From: Verrucomicrobiia bacterium
GTDB lineage: Bacteria > Verrucomicrobiota > Verrucomicrobiia > Verrucomicrobiales > Akkermansiaceae
Assembly: GCA_030430455.1 (NCBI GenBank)
Contig: JAUIJB010000018.1
Location: 1 to 54,601, forward strand
DNA: 54,601 nucleotides
Direction: 5' to 3'
The number at the start of each line of letters is the position of its first letter. Position 1 is the first letter of the stretch. The notes beneath the pieces were generated by a model, which had not been told where the DNA came from, did no database searches, and worked only from the letters and a program-made list of their open reading frames with translations. This document shows positions 43,933 to 52,791 of the stretch, piece by piece. Made by a program: the position numbers and the translations under genes.

Positions 43933-44484
43933 TCAGTCCACCCGGATCATCCCATGGGTGCGGGCCGCATGCTCCTCGATCGCCATTGCCCAGTCGACCC
44001 AGGACCGGCCGTGGTCGGTGTCGAGGGCACGACCCAGTTCGGCCATGATCGTGGCCCGGAGGCTCTCTTCGCAGTCGGCCTGGCGCGCCATCTCGAGGTT
44101 CAGGGGGAAGCGGACGAAATCCGGCCGCAAGCGGGTCTCCTCGTGGACCTCCGCCATCAAGTCCCGCTTCTCGACCACGTCCGGTTCGGCCAGCACGGCC
44201 TCGAGCAGGCCCCACAATTCCTCGTTCTCGAGCTGGTGGATCTCGCCGACCCGGGCCCACGCCGACTTTCGCTCTGCCGGACCGTCCGGGCGGGAACTGC
44301 CGCCGGGCGGTGTGGCCAGCGGCGAAGGCCGGATCTCGTGACGGTCCGCCCGCTCGGGAACTTCCGCGGCGCCCTCCCCTGGCGGCCGCTCACAGGCGGC
44401 GAGCAGCAGCAAGGGCGCGACCGGGAGCAGGAAAGCTGGCAGGCGGGCCTTCACGAGATCGGGCGAAGGGCGGAGTCCGGACAT
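43933..44484 (-). CDS. Putative lipoprotein of unknown function
   Basis: 183 residues from ATG 44484. The leader KARLPAFLLPVAPLLLLAAC ends in a lipobox (LAAC, Cys about residue 31); a GTG at 44454 would give a tighter signal peptide. After a P/E/R-rich linker, a helical domain (about 85-180) contains ENEELWGLLEAVL, EVHEETRLRPDFVRFPLN and WAMAIEEHAARTHGMIRVD. No recognised family. It lies downstream of the fasciclin gene by about 70 bases in the same direction and may share its transcript. Confidence 0.6.
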   Translation of the reverse strand: MSGLRPSPDLVKARLPAFLLPVAPLLLLAACERPPGEGAAEVPERADRHEIRPSPLATPPGGSSRPDGPAERKSAWARVGEIHQLENEELWGLLEAVLAEPDVVEKRDLMAEVHEETRLRPDFVRFPLNLEMARQADCEESLRATIMAELGRALDTDHGRSWVDWAMAIEEHAARTHGMIRVD

Positions 44485-44554
44485 CGGGACGAGGGCCGGC
44501 TCGGGCAATTTCCGCTCCCGCCCCCGTCCCAGCCCGGACCCCGCATCACTCAGG

Positions 44555-46345
44555 TCAGTCCTGTGCAGGCGGGAGGAGCACACCCGAAATCAGGTGGATC
44601 CGTCCATTGTCCGTCTCGATGTCCGCGGCGATCACCCGGGCATCATTGATCCGGACAATGCTGAAGGTGTTCTTCCACCACCATGGCAGGCGGAACTGCC
44701 GGGAGACGACCTCCACCTCGGCGCCCTGCAGGGTCGTCGCACGGCCCTGGTCGACCAGCTCATCGGCCGACAAGGACTCACCAACGACGTGGTAGAGCAG
44801 AATCTGGGTGAGATCGCCCGTGGGGTCCTGCAGCAGCGTCTCGACGGTGCCGTCCGGAAGCCGGTCGAAAGCGTAGTTGAGCGGAGCGAACACGGTCAGG
44901 TCCGCCTCCGGGTCCGCCACCGCGGCATTCAGGCCGGAGGCCTCGAGGGCGGCGTTGAGGGTGCTCAGGTAGGACTGCTGGGAGATGAAGTCGGCGATCG
45001 TGTAGGGCACCGAGGGGATCACGTCATCCATCACGTGCAGCACCCCGTTGATCGCCTTGAGGTCGGTCTCGGCCACGAGGGCGCCGTTGATCCGCACCTC
45101 GCCGCCGCTGATGGCGACGTTCAGGCGCTCGCCGGAGAGCGACTCGAGCACCTGGCCATCGTAGAGATCCTCGGAGCCGAGGCGGCCGTGCACGACATGC
45201 AGCTTGAGCACGTCGGCAAGGGCACCGGTCGGGTCGGCCAGCAGGCTTTCCAGAACCTCGGCCGGGACGGCGGCGAAGGCATCGTTGTTCGGGGCGAAGA
45301 TGGTGTAGGCAGGAAACCTCTCGACCTGGTTGAAGGTGTCGGCAAGCCCCGCCAGGGTGACGACATCGACGAAGGTCGAGAGGTCATCGCGCCCCGCCGC
45401 GACGTCCACCAGGGTCTCGGGCGGCGCCGGAAGCAGCACCGATTCCACCACGTGGACCAGCCCGTTGCTGGCGTGAAGGTCCGCGGCGAGGAGCGGAACC
45501 CCGTCGACGGAAAGCCCCGTGGGAGAACTGCCGTCCGGTTCGATCGGCAGGGTGCGGGGCAGCACGGTGCGCACCTCGCCCTGCTGGTCGAGAGTGCCGC
45601 TGTCGAGCGCGCCGAAGGCGATGTGGTTCTTCAGGATGGCACGCAGCTGGGCCCGGTCGTTGGCGACGGCCTCGAGCGTTTCCTCTCCGAGCGCCTCGAA
45701 GGCGGCGTTGTTCGGCGCGAAGACCGTGAGGGTCCGGAACTCGCTCGCCAGGACCCGCGACAAACCGGCCTCCTCGACGAGACCGGCGAGGATCGAGAAA
45801 TCCGGGTTGCCGGCCGCGATCTCGAGGATGCTCGGCTTGGTCATGAAGGCCGGGTCGAGCACCGAGTTGATCCGGTGGATCACGCCGTTGTCGGCGACGA
45901 TGTCGGGATGCACCACGCGTGCCTCATCCACCTCGACGATGCGGAAGAGGCCGAACAGGAAGCTGCGCACCTCGATGTCCACCGGCTTGTCGCTGAGGAG
46001 GGTGTCGAGCGACCCGTCCCGGAAGTGGCGGAAACCGATCCGCTCGGGGACGACGTGGTAGAAGAGGAGCTCGGTGAGTGCCTCGGGGTCGGCCAGGAGG
46101 CCGTCGAGGACCTCGGCGGGGACCTTGGCGAAGGCATCGTTGTCCGGCGCGAAGACCGTGAGGTCGTCGAGGGTGGCTAGATCATCGGCCAGGCCGGCCT
46201 GGGTCACCGCCGTCACGAGGGTTGAGAATTCGGGCCGGGCGGACAGGGTCTCGACGATGTTGTCGGCGGCCGCCGTGGCACTCAGGAACAGGGCGCTGGC
46301 GCCCGCCACCACGCGGAGCATCCAGCCTTTGAATCGAGTTTTCAT
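44555..46345 (-). CDS. Secreted protein with four fasciclin (FAS1) domains
   Basis: 596 residues from ATG 46345 with a signal peptide (RVVAGASALFLSATAAA). Four FAS1 domains follow at roughly 22-160, 165-300, 305-445 and 450-590. Each has an LTVFAPxNxAF-like H1 block (DLTVFAPDNDAF, TLTVFAPNNAAF, YTIFAPNNDAF, DLTVFAPLNYAF) and an H2-like ending (NGVIHRINSVL, NGLVHVVESVL, NGVLHVMDDVI, NGRIHLISGVL). FAS1 domains mediate adhesion to surfaces or other proteins. It is divergent from the B12/light regulator at 46498; TGTCTA repeats in the shared promoter region suggest control by that regulator. Confidence 0.92.
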   Translation of the reverse strand: MKTRFKGWMLRVVAGASALFLSATAAADNIVETLSARPEFSTLVTAVTQAGLADDLATLDDLTVFAPDNDAFAKVPAEVLDGLLADPEALTELLFYHVVPERIGFRHFRDGSLDTLLSDKPVDIEVRSFLFGLFRIVEVDEARVVHPDIVADNGVIHRINSVLDPAFMTKPSILEIAAGNPDFSILAGLVEEAGLSRVLASEFRTLTVFAPNNAAFEALGEETLEAVANDRAQLRAILKNHIAFGALDSGTLDQQGEVRTVLPRTLPIEPDGSSPTGLSVDGVPLLAADLHASNGLVHVVESVLLPAPPETLVDVAAGRDDLSTFVDVVTLAGLADTFNQVERFPAYTIFAPNNDAFAAVPAEVLESLLADPTGALADVLKLHVVHGRLGSEDLYDGQVLESLSGERLNVAISGGEVRINGALVAETDLKAINGVLHVMDDVIPSVPYTIADFISQQSYLSTLNAALEASGLNAAVADPEADLTVFAPLNYAFDRLPDGTVETLLQDPTGDLTQILLYHVVGESLSADELVDQGRATTLQGAEVEVVSRQFRLPWWWKNTFSIVRINDARVIAADIETDNGRIHLISGVLLPPAQD

Positions 46346-46407
46346 TTTTTCACAGGGTTGAGGTTGCACGTTCGCTGCGATTCATCCCTTGCCCGCAGCG
46401 TCTATTC

Positions 46408-46492
46408 TTTGTCTAGGTTTGGGGTTTCTGTCTAATAAAATTTGGGTCCTTTTGGATAATTCCTCGCCATCTCCATGCTTTTGTCTAGGTTT
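46408..46492. promoter_or_regulatory. Candidate CarH/LitR operator region (TGTCTA repeats)
   Basis: A 13-base motif TTTGTCTAGGTTT occurs twice, identical and in the same direction (46408-46420 and 46480-46492). A third, partial copy CTGTCTAATAAA lies between (TGTCTA at 46429-46434). The second full copy ends six bases before the regulator's ATG. Repeats sit in a clearly AT-richer divergent promoter region. Binding by the MerR-type regulator next door is inference. Confidence 0.5.
46409..46437 (+). promoter_or_regulatory. Putative promoter of the CarH-like gene
   Basis: TTGTCT (46409-46414), 17-base spacer, CTAATA (46432-46437). Both hexamers overlap TGTCTA repeats, so a bound repressor would block polymerase and give autoregulation. 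Confidence 0.4.
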
Positions 46493-46497
46493 CTCCT

Positions 46498-47415
46498 ATG
46501 TCCGGAAGCCGTTTCCCCATGAGGCGGGTCGCCGACCAGACGGGCCTGAGTCCTCACGTCCTGCGGGTCTGGGAGCGTCGCTACGGGGCGGTGCGGCCCG
46601 AGCGCAGCGAGTCGAATCGGAGGCTCTACAGCCAGGAGGAGATCGACCGCCTGAAGCTGCTGGCGCGTCTCACGGCCGAGGGTCACGGGATCGGGCTGGT
46701 CGCGACGCTCCCCCGCAGCGAGCTGGAGGAGCTGGCCGGCGGGCCTGTCGTTCCGCCGCAAGCGCCCGGGGGCGAGGCTGCGGGCCTGCTCGAGGAGGCC
46801 TGGAGCCAGGTCCGCCAGCTCGACCCCCGGGCATTGCGCGACACCCTCGAGCGAGCCTCGGTCTCCCTGGGAGTCCCCGGCCTGAATCACGGGTTGATCG
46901 TCCCCCTGATCGCACGGATCGGCACCGCCTGGGAGCAGGGCGAGCTTTCGGTGGCGGAGGAGCATGCCGCCAGTTCGGTGATCAAGGAGGTCCTGTTCCT
47001 CACCAGCCGCCCCTTCGCGGCCTCGGCGAGCGGTCCCAACCTCGTCGTCGCCACGCCGGACGGCCAGCTCCACGAACTGGGAGCCGCACTGGTCGCGAGC
47101 ACGGCGCGCTCACAGGGCTGGGAGGTCACCTACCTCGGTGCCTCCCTGCCGGCCAGCGAGATCGCCCGGGCCGCGATGCGCCACGAGTCGAGGGCGGTCG
47201 CCCTGAGCGTCGTCTACCCGGGTGACGACCCGCAGCTTCCGGGAGAACTGGAAACCCTGCGCCGCTGCCTGCCCGGGGAAGCCGCGATCCTCGTCGGCGG
47301 CCGCGCGGCGGGCGACTACATCGCGGCGTTGCGCCGGGTGGGCGCGACCCTGGTGCCGGACCTGCCCGCGCTCATCGGCGAACTCGCCAAGCTGCGCCGG
47401 GTCGAAGCTGCCTGA
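46498..47415 (+). CDS. MerR-family, cobalamin-binding photoreceptor-type regulator (CarH/LitR-like)
   Basis: 305 residues. N-terminal MerR winged helix (about 6-75): MRRVADQTGLSPHVLRVWERRYG and SNRRLYSQEEIDRLKLLARL. A helical domain with Wx9EH (Trp145, Glu155, His156) and a Rossmann-like B12 domain with LHELGA, where His192 is the expected lower Co ligand, follow. In CarH an ExH is usual; here Gln190 replaces Glu. Such proteins use adenosylcobalamin to repress DNA in the dark and release it on light. It is divergent from the fasciclin gene with repeats between. No carotenoid genes are adjacent, which is unusual. Confidence 0.88.
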   Translation: MSGSRFPMRRVADQTGLSPHVLRVWERRYGAVRPERSESNRRLYSQEEIDRLKLLARLTAEGHGIGLVATLPRSELEELAGGPVVPPQAPGGEAAGLLEEAWSQVRQLDPRALRDTLERASVSLGVPGLNHGLIVPLIARIGTAWEQGELSVAEEHAASSVIKEVLFLTSRPFAASASGPNLVVATPDGQLHELGAALVASTARSQGWEVTYLGASLPASEIARAAMRHESRAVALSVVYPGDDPQLPGELETLRRCLPGEAAILVGGRAAGDYIAALRRVGATLVPDLPALIGELAKLRRVEAA

Positions 47416-47514
47416 ATCGACCGAGAGCGATCCCGGCGCGTGGGGCAGGCCCGGCTGGGACGGGCGGCGGGGCTGCCGGGACGAAGCGGCGGAGCACAGG
47501 GCATGCGACCTATG

Positions 47515-47528
47515 GGTCCTATAGGACC
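47515..47528. repeat. 14-bp perfect palindrome
   Basis: GGTCCTATAGGACC, within CCTATGGGTCCTATAGGACCAATG, in the 206-base gap between convergent carH-like and clpC genes. It may be a dispersed repeat or a protein site. No T-run follows. Confidence 0.5.
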
Positions 47529-47580
47529 AATGTCTGAGGCTCCGCATTCACGGGGCCACTCGCTCCAGGCTCAAGACCAG

Positions 47581-47625
47581 CTCACCGGCTCACTGGCTCA
47601 CTGGCTCACTGGCTCACTGGCTCAC
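47581..47625. repeat. CTCACTGG octamer array overlapping the clpC stop
   Basis: CTCACCGG then CTCACTGG four times and a final CTCAC in phase. The last unit contains the stop codon of clpC (47622-47624, minus strand). The same octamer forms the 20-bp hairpin at 12696-12760. Both copies lie between convergent genes. Confidence 0.85.
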
Positions 47626-50150
47626 ACCTCCGCCTCGTCGGGCGCGGGGGACTCGGGGCCGTCGGCGCCGTTGGTGGTCTCGAAGACCAGCTCCTCGGCA
47701 CCCTCGGGACAGTGGACGCGGGCGCTGTCGCCCTGCTTGACGTCGCCGCGCAGCAGGGCCTCGGCCAGCGGGTCCTCGAGGTAGCGCTCGACGGCGCGGC
47801 GCATCGGCCGCGCGCCGTAGCTCGGGTCGTAGCCCTTCTTGACCAGCAGGTCGCGGGCGGTCTCGTCGAGCTCGAGGGTGATCTCCTTCTCGCGCAGGCG
47901 CTTGAGCAGCTTGTCGACCTCCAGGTCGACGATGCGGTCGAGGTCCTTCTTCTCGAGCATGTGGAAGACCACCAGCTCGTCGAGGCGGTTGAGGAACTCC
48001 GGCTTGAACTGCTTCTTCGACTCCTCGAGGATCTTCTCCTTCATGCCCTCGAAGTCGGCCTCGTCCTCGGACATGGCGCCGAAGCCGAGCGCGGTCTGGC
48101 GCTTCACCGTCGAGGCCCCGACGTTCGAGGTCATGATGATGATGGTGTTGCGGAAGTCGATCTTGCGGCCCAGCGAGTCGGTGACGAGGCCCTCCTCGAG
48201 GATCTGCAGGAGCAGGTTCATCACGTCCGGGTGGGCCTTCTCGACCTCGTCGAAGAGGACCACCGAGTACGGCCGCCGGCGGACCGCCTCGGAAAGCTGG
48301 CCGCCCTCCTCGTAGCCGACGTAGCCGGGAGGCGAGCCGATCAGGCGGCTCGAGGTGAACTTCTCCATGTACTCGGACATGTCGATCTGGATCAGCGCGT
48401 CCGGGTCGCCGAACATGAAGTCGGCGAGGTTGCGCGCGAGGTAGGTCTTGCCGACCCCCGTGGGCCCGAGAAAGAGGAACGAGCCGATCGGGCGACGCGG
48501 GTCTTTGAGGTCGGCCCGCGAGCGACGCAGCGCCTTGGAGATGGCGACCACCGCCTCGTCCTGGCCGATCACGCGGCCCTTGAGCTCGTCCTCCATCTTG
48601 AGGAGCTTCTCGGCCTCCTTCTCCTCCATCCGGCTGAGCGGCACCCCGGTCCACTTCGAGACCACCGACATGATGTCCTCGTCGTCGACCTCGACGACCG
48701 TCTCCTCGGAGTCCGAGCGCCACGCCTCGAGGACCTCCTCGAGCTCCTTCTTGGCCTTCTTCTCGTCGTCGCGGAGCGCCGCCGCCTTCTCGAAGTCCTG
48801 CTCGCCGATCGCGGCGATCTTGTCGCGGTTGATCTCCTCGATCCGGGCCTCGAGCTGCTTGATCTCGGGCGGCCGGGTCATCTGGCCGATGCGCGCGCGC
48901 GCGCCGGCCTCGTCGAGCACGTCGATCGCCTTGTCCGGCAGGTAGCGGCCGGTCAGGTAGCGCGCGGTGAGCTTCACCGAGGCATCGATCGCCTCGGGGG
49001 TGAACTTCGCCTTGTGGTGGGTCTCGTACTTCTCCTGCAGGCCCTTGAGGATCTGCACGGCGTCGTCCTCGGACGGCTCCTCGACCTTGACCTGCTGGAA
49101 GCGGCGCTCGAGCGCGGCGTCCTTCTCGATGTACTTGCGGTACTCGTTGAGGGTGGTGGCGCCGACCACCTGCAGCTCGGCGCGCGACAGCGCCGGCTTG
49201 ATGATGTTCGAGGCGTCCATGGCGCCCTCGGCCGAGCCGGCACCGACGATGGTGTGGAGCTCGTCGATGAACAGGATGACGTTCTTCACCTTGCGGATCT
49301 CGTCCATCACCGCCTTGATGCGCTCCTCGAACTGGCCGCGGTACTTGGTGCCGGCGACCATCAGCGCGAGGTCCAGGGTGACCACGCGCTTGTCGCGCAG
49401 CAGCTCCGGCACGTTGCCGCCGGCGATCTCCTGGGCGAGGCCCTCGACGATCGCCGTCTTGCCGACGCCGGCCTCGCCGATGAGCACCGGGTTGTTCTTG
49501 GTGCGGCGGCAGAGGATCTGGATGACCCGCTCGATCTCCGCCTCGCGGCCGATCACCGGGTCGAGGCCGCTCTCGCGGGCCAGCTTGGTCAGGTCGCGGC
49601 CGAAGGCACGCAGCGCGGGCGTCTTGGTCTTGCCCTCGCCCTCGGCCTCCTCGCTGTCGCCAGCCTCGTCCTCGAAGACGTCGAGATCGTCGTCGTCCTC
49701 GTCGTCGGGACTGAAGTTCGGGTCGATCTCGGCGAGGATCTCGTTGCGGGTGCGCTGGATGTCGACGTCCATCCGCCGCAGCACGCGCGCCGCCACCCCC
49801 TCGCCCTCGCGCAGCAGCCCGAGCAGGATGTGCTCGGTGCCGACGTAGCTGTGGTTGAGCGCCTTGGCCTCCTTGTTGGCCAGCGCCAGCACCTTCTTGA
49901 CCCGCGGGGTGTAGGGAATGCTGCCGGAAACCTTCTGGCCGTTGCCGGTGCCGACCTCCTTCTCGACCTCCATCCGGACGGTCTCGAGGTCGAGCCCCAT
50001 GCGCTCGAGCACGTTCACCGCAACTCCCTGCCCCAGCTTGATCAGCCCGAGCAGCAGGTGCTCGGTGCCGACGTAGCTGTGGTTGAAGCGATCGGCTTCC
50101 TTCCTTGCCAGCGCGAGGACTTGCTGGGCCCGGGGAGTGAAATTGTTCAT
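47622..50150 (-). CDS. clpC: ATP-dependent Clp protease ATPase ClpC
   Basis: 842 residues. Double Clp-N domain (1-150) with [12 protein letters not shown] and [12 protein letters not shown]; Glu30 and Glu106 sit where the phospho-arginine pockets of Bacillus ClpC place theirs. An acidic linker (about 145-175) is unusually D/E-rich. NBD1 has GEAGVGKT and a UVR-containing M-domain about 430-480 ([18 protein letters not shown]). NBD2 has GPTGVGKT, the VGF/IGF ClpP-contact equivalent TALGFG, and a C-terminal D2-small domain. Partner genes mcsB and mcsA precede it, overlapping (ATGA). Degrades arginine-phosphorylated proteins with ClpP by analogy. Confidence 0.95.
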   Translation of the reverse strand: MNNFTPRAQQVLALARKEADRFNHSYVGTEHLLLGLIKLGQGVAVNVLERMGLDLETVRMEVEKEVGTGNGQKVSGSIPYTPRVKKVLALANKEAKALNHSYVGTEHILLGLLREGEGVAARVLRRMDVDIQRTRNEILAEIDPNFSPDDEDDDDLDVFEDEAGDSEEAEGEGKTKTPALRAFGRDLTKLARESGLDPVIGREAEIERVIQILCRRTKNNPVLIGEAGVGKTAIVEGLAQEIAGGNVPELLRDKRVVTLDLALMVAGTKYRGQFEERIKAVMDEIRKVKNVILFIDELHTIVGAGSAEGAMDASNIIKPALSRAELQVVGATTLNEYRKYIEKDAALERRFQQVKVEEPSEDDAVQILKGLQEKYETHHKAKFTPEAIDASVKLTARYLTGRYLPDKAIDVLDEAGARARIGQMTRPPEIKQLEARIEEINRDKIAAIGEQDFEKAAALRDDEKKAKKELEEVLEAWRSDSEETVVEVDDEDIMSVVSKWTGVPLSRMEEKEAEKLLKMEDELKGRVIGQDEAVVAISKALRRSRADLKDPRRPIGSFLFLGPTGVGKTYLARNLADFMFGDPDALIQIDMSEYMEKFTSSRLIGSPPGYVGYEEGGQLSEAVRRRPYSVVLFDEVEKAHPDVMNLLLQILEEGLVTDSLGRKIDFRNTIIIMTSNVGASTVKRQTALGFGAMSEDEADFEGMKEKILEESKKQFKPEFLNRLDELVVFHMLEKKDLDRIVDLEVDKLLKRLREKEITLELDETARDLLVKKGYDPSYGARPMRRAVERYLEDPLAEALLRGDVKQGDSARVHCPEGAEELVFETTNGADGPESPAPDEAEV

Positions 50151-51274
50151 GCGATTCCGAGGTCTGGCGGGGGCTCTTCTCCCCCATTTCGAGTCTTGGC
50201 GGTATGACTATCAGGGTGTCCTAGACATTGCAACCGGGACCGGACGATTTCGGCCCGGATCGCGTCGCGCTCCTCCGGACCGAGGCTGCCGCCCTTGTGC
50301 ATCTGCAGGTGAGCCGGCTGGATGTCCATCAGCAGAGCGTCGCACAGGGAGACGACCTCGTCGTCAAAAAACCCGAGATCTCCGCCCAGACGCAGCAGCG
50401 AAAGGTGGTTCAGTGCTTCCTTGGAGTCGATCACCCAGGCATGGCGTAGCACGCCGTATGCCCGTCCGATCTTGTCGCATACCATGTCCGGGTCATCCTC
50501 CATCAATTTGTCCCGGGCATTGCGCTCGTGGGTGGCCACCTGGCTGATCACCCGGTCGAGCCGGCGCAGGATCGTCTCCTCGCTCTCGCCCAGGGTCGAC
50601 TGGTTGGAAATCTGGAACAGGTTGCCGAGCGACTCGGTGCCCTCGCCGAAGATCCCGCGCACCGCCAGGCCGATCTTGTTCACCGCCTGGAGGACCTGGC
50701 CGATCTGGTCGCTGAGCACCAGGCCCGGCAGGTGCAGCATGGCCGAGCCGCGGAGGCCGGTGCCGAGGTTGGTCGGGCAGGTCGTCAGGTAGCCGAGCTC
50801 GGGGTCGAAGGCGTACTCGAGCTGGTCGGCCAGCTGGTCATCGACCTCCGACACCGCGGCGTAGGCGTCGCCCAGCATCAGCCCGGGACGGATCGACTGC
50901 ATCCGCAGGTGGTCCTCCTCGTTGAGCATGATCGCGATCGACTGGCGCCGCTCGATCACCGCCGCGCTGCCCTCGCTGCGGGCGGCGTGCTCACGGCTGA
51001 TCAGGTGGCGCTCGACCAGCACCTGCTTCTGCACCGAGCTGAGGTCCTCGAGCTCCTGCGAGAAGGGCTCCTTCATGCAGTCGAGCCCCTCGACCGCCGG
51101 GCGCAGCGTGCCGAGCGTCTCGATGCGCTGCTCCTTGGTCGCCCAGCCGGGAAAGGAAACCCCATCGAGATTGCGCGCCAGGCGGATGCGCGAGGTGAGC
51201 ACGACGCCGTCGTCCGCATCCCGGCCGACCATCCAGTCGGCGGGATGTTTCACCAGGGTGGAAAATCGCATCAT
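50147..51274 (-). CDS. mcsB: Protein arginine kinase McsB
   Basis: 375 residues from ATG 51274 (MMRFSTLVKHPADWMVG). Phosphagen-kinase fold: LTSRIRLARNLDGVSFPGWA (nucleotide side), EEDHLRMQSIRPG (substrate-side acid), CPTNLGTGLRGSAMLHLPGL with the essential Cys, and QISNQSTLGESEETIL. The C-terminal ERDAIRAE contains the RDxxRA phospho-arginine allosteric site described in Firmicute McsB. It phosphorylates arginines of damaged proteins to mark them for ClpC. It lies between mcsA (4-base gap) and clpC (overlap). ctsR is absent from the cluster. Confidence 0.93.
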   Translation of the reverse strand: MMRFSTLVKHPADWMVGRDADDGVVLTSRIRLARNLDGVSFPGWATKEQRIETLGTLRPAVEGLDCMKEPFSQELEDLSSVQKQVLVERHLISREHAARSEGSAAVIERRQSIAIMLNEEDHLRMQSIRPGLMLGDAYAAVSEVDDQLADQLEYAFDPELGYLTTCPTNLGTGLRGSAMLHLPGLVLSDQIGQVLQAVNKIGLAVRGIFGEGTESLGNLFQISNQSTLGESEETILRRLDRVISQVATHERNARDKLMEDDPDMVCDKIGRAYGVLRHAWVIDSKEALNHLSLLRLGGDLGFFDDEVVSLCDALLMDIQPAHLQMHKGGSLGPEERDAIRAEIVRSRLQCLGHPDSHTAKTRNGGEEPPPDLGIA

Positions 51275-51278
51275 CGGA

Positions 51279-51797
51279 TCAATCGGAGCCTGCCTCCGCC
51301 TCCTGGGAATCAAGCCGGCGGATCTCGTCACGCAAGCCCGCGGCCTCTTCGTAGTTTTCCGCATCAATGGCGTGCTCGAGGCGCTGGCGCAGGTCCTCGA
51401 GGCGCTTGTTGCGCTGGAACTGCTCCATCAGGCCCTCGGGCACCTTGCCGCAGTGCTGCACCCCCTTGTGCATGCCGGACAGCATCCGGCTGACCTCCTC
51501 GCGGAAGGTTTCGTAGCACCGGCTGCAGCCGAAGCGCCGGATCCGCTTGAGGTCGTCGAGCGTGAAGCCGCAGCCCGGACAGCTGCGCGACCCTCCGGAC
51601 GAGGGCTTCGGCGTCGGCCCCGGGGCGGGCGCCGACTCGCCGCCGAGCAGCGCCGCCAGGGCGAAGCCGGTCGGGTCGGTGACCCCCTTCTCGGCCGCGC
51701 AGGAGTCGCACAGGGCGACCTTCTTCACCTGGCCTCCAACCAGCTGGGTCAGGTGGACCTTCGCCTCCTTGTCGCAATAGTCACACGATCCGGCCAC
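51279..51797 (-). CDS. mcsA: McsA, activator of the McsB kinase (zinc protein with UVR motif)
   Basis: 172 residues. Four CxxC pairs: C5/C8, C30/C33, C73/C76 and C91/C94, two zinc centres as in McsA. A P/S/G linker lies at 54-70. The C-terminal UVR motif (about 132-165; LRQRLEHAIDAENYEEAAGLRDEI) matches the M-domain of ClpC and UvrB/C. In Bacillus it activates McsB and tethers ClpC. It is the first gene of mcsA-mcsB-clpC; no clear promoter or CtsR box is visible upstream. Confidence 0.92.
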   Translation of the reverse strand: MAGSCDYCDKEAKVHLTQLVGGQVKKVALCDSCAAEKGVTDPTGFALAALLGGESAPAPGPTPKPSSGGSRSCPGCGFTLDDLKRIRRFGCSRCYETFREEVSRMLSGMHKGVQHCGKVPEGLMEQFQRNKRLEDLRQRLEHAIDAENYEEAAGLRDEIRRLDSQEAEAGSD

Positions 51798-51860
51798 GCC
51801 GAAACCCTAGGTGGGGGACCCCGGAATGCGAAAGGAAATCTCCGCGATCGGGGGGAAAAA

Positions 51861-52736
51861 TCAGTCGATCGAGGTGCCCGTGGAACCGGTAAGCTCGTGG
51901 AACGCATCGAGGAACCGGCGCGTCACCGCACCCGGCTTGCCGTCGCCGATCTGGCGCTGGTCGAGGCTGACCACCGGGATGACTTCGGCCGCCGTCCCGG
52001 TCAGGAAGCACTCGTCGGCGGTGAACAGGTCGTAGCGGCTCAGCGTCACCTCGCGGCACGGCACACCGAGCTTTTCACCCAACTCGAGGATGACGTTGCG
52101 GGTGATGCCGTCGAGCGCGCCGGCGGCGACCGGCGGGGTGAGCAGCTCGCCGTCGCGGATGACGAAGATGTTGTCGCCGGTGCACTCCGCCACGTAGCCC
52201 TGCTCGTTGAGCATGATGCCCTCGAGCGCGCCGGCCTGGATCGCCTCGACCTTGGCCATCACGTTGTTGAGGTAGTTGAGCGACTTGACCTGCGGCATCA
52301 GCGCGCCGGGCGTCGGCCGGCGGGTCGCGCAGGTGATCAGCGCCAGCCCGTTCTCGTAGTGCTCCTTCGGATAGAGGGTGATCGTCGAGGCGATGATGAA
52401 CATGCTCGGCCGCTCGCACAGGAAGGGGTTGAGGCCGAGGCCGCCGGTGCCGCGGGTGACCACCAGGCGGACGTAGCCGTCGTCGAGGCCGTTGGCGCGG
52501 ATGGTCTCGACCACGTGGCGGCAGACCTCCTCCTCACTCCACGGCATCTTCATCACGATCGCCCGCGCCGAGTCGAACAGGCGGCGCACGTGCTCCTCGA
52601 GCCGGAACACCCGGCGCTTGTAGAAGCGGATCCCCTCGAACACCCCGTCGCCATAGAGCAGGCCGTGGTCGAAGACCGAGATCTTCGCCTCGTTCTCGTC
52701 CACCAACTCGCCATCCAGCCAGATCTTCATCGACAT
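51861..52736 (-). CDS. ilvE: Branched-chain-amino-acid aminotransferase (class IV)
   Basis: 291 residues. Fold type IV PLP enzyme: HGLLYGDGVFEGIRFY, LVVTRGTGGLGL, PLP-Lys151 in VKSLNYLNNVMAK, EGIMLNEQGYVAECTGDNIFVI and LTGTAAEVIPVV. It converts Leu/Ile/Val and their 2-keto acids. D-amino-acid aminotransferase or ADC lyase share the fold, but the GYVAE...N and TGTAAEV blocks favour BCAT. Monocistronic between mcsA and an exported protein. Confidence 0.9.
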   Translation of the reverse strand: MSMKIWLDGELVDENEAKISVFDHGLLYGDGVFEGIRFYKRRVFRLEEHVRRLFDSARAIVMKMPWSEEEVCRHVVETIRANGLDDGYVRLVVTRGTGGLGLNPFLCERPSMFIIASTITLYPKEHYENGLALITCATRRPTPGALMPQVKSLNYLNNVMAKVEAIQAGALEGIMLNEQGYVAECTGDNIFVIRDGELLTPPVAAGALDGITRNVILELGEKLGVPCREVTLSRYDLFTADECFLTGTAAEVIPVVSLDQRQIGDGKPGAVTRRFLDAFHELTGSTGTSID

Positions 52737-52791
52737 CAGGCGCGCAGCCTAGTCCCGCGCGCCGCGCTGGCAAGCACCGGGTTGGGCCCGC

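Noticed and set aside
47712..50207. 831-residue open frame opposite clpC
   Set aside because: Shadow of clpC; rich in L, V, D, H without structure.
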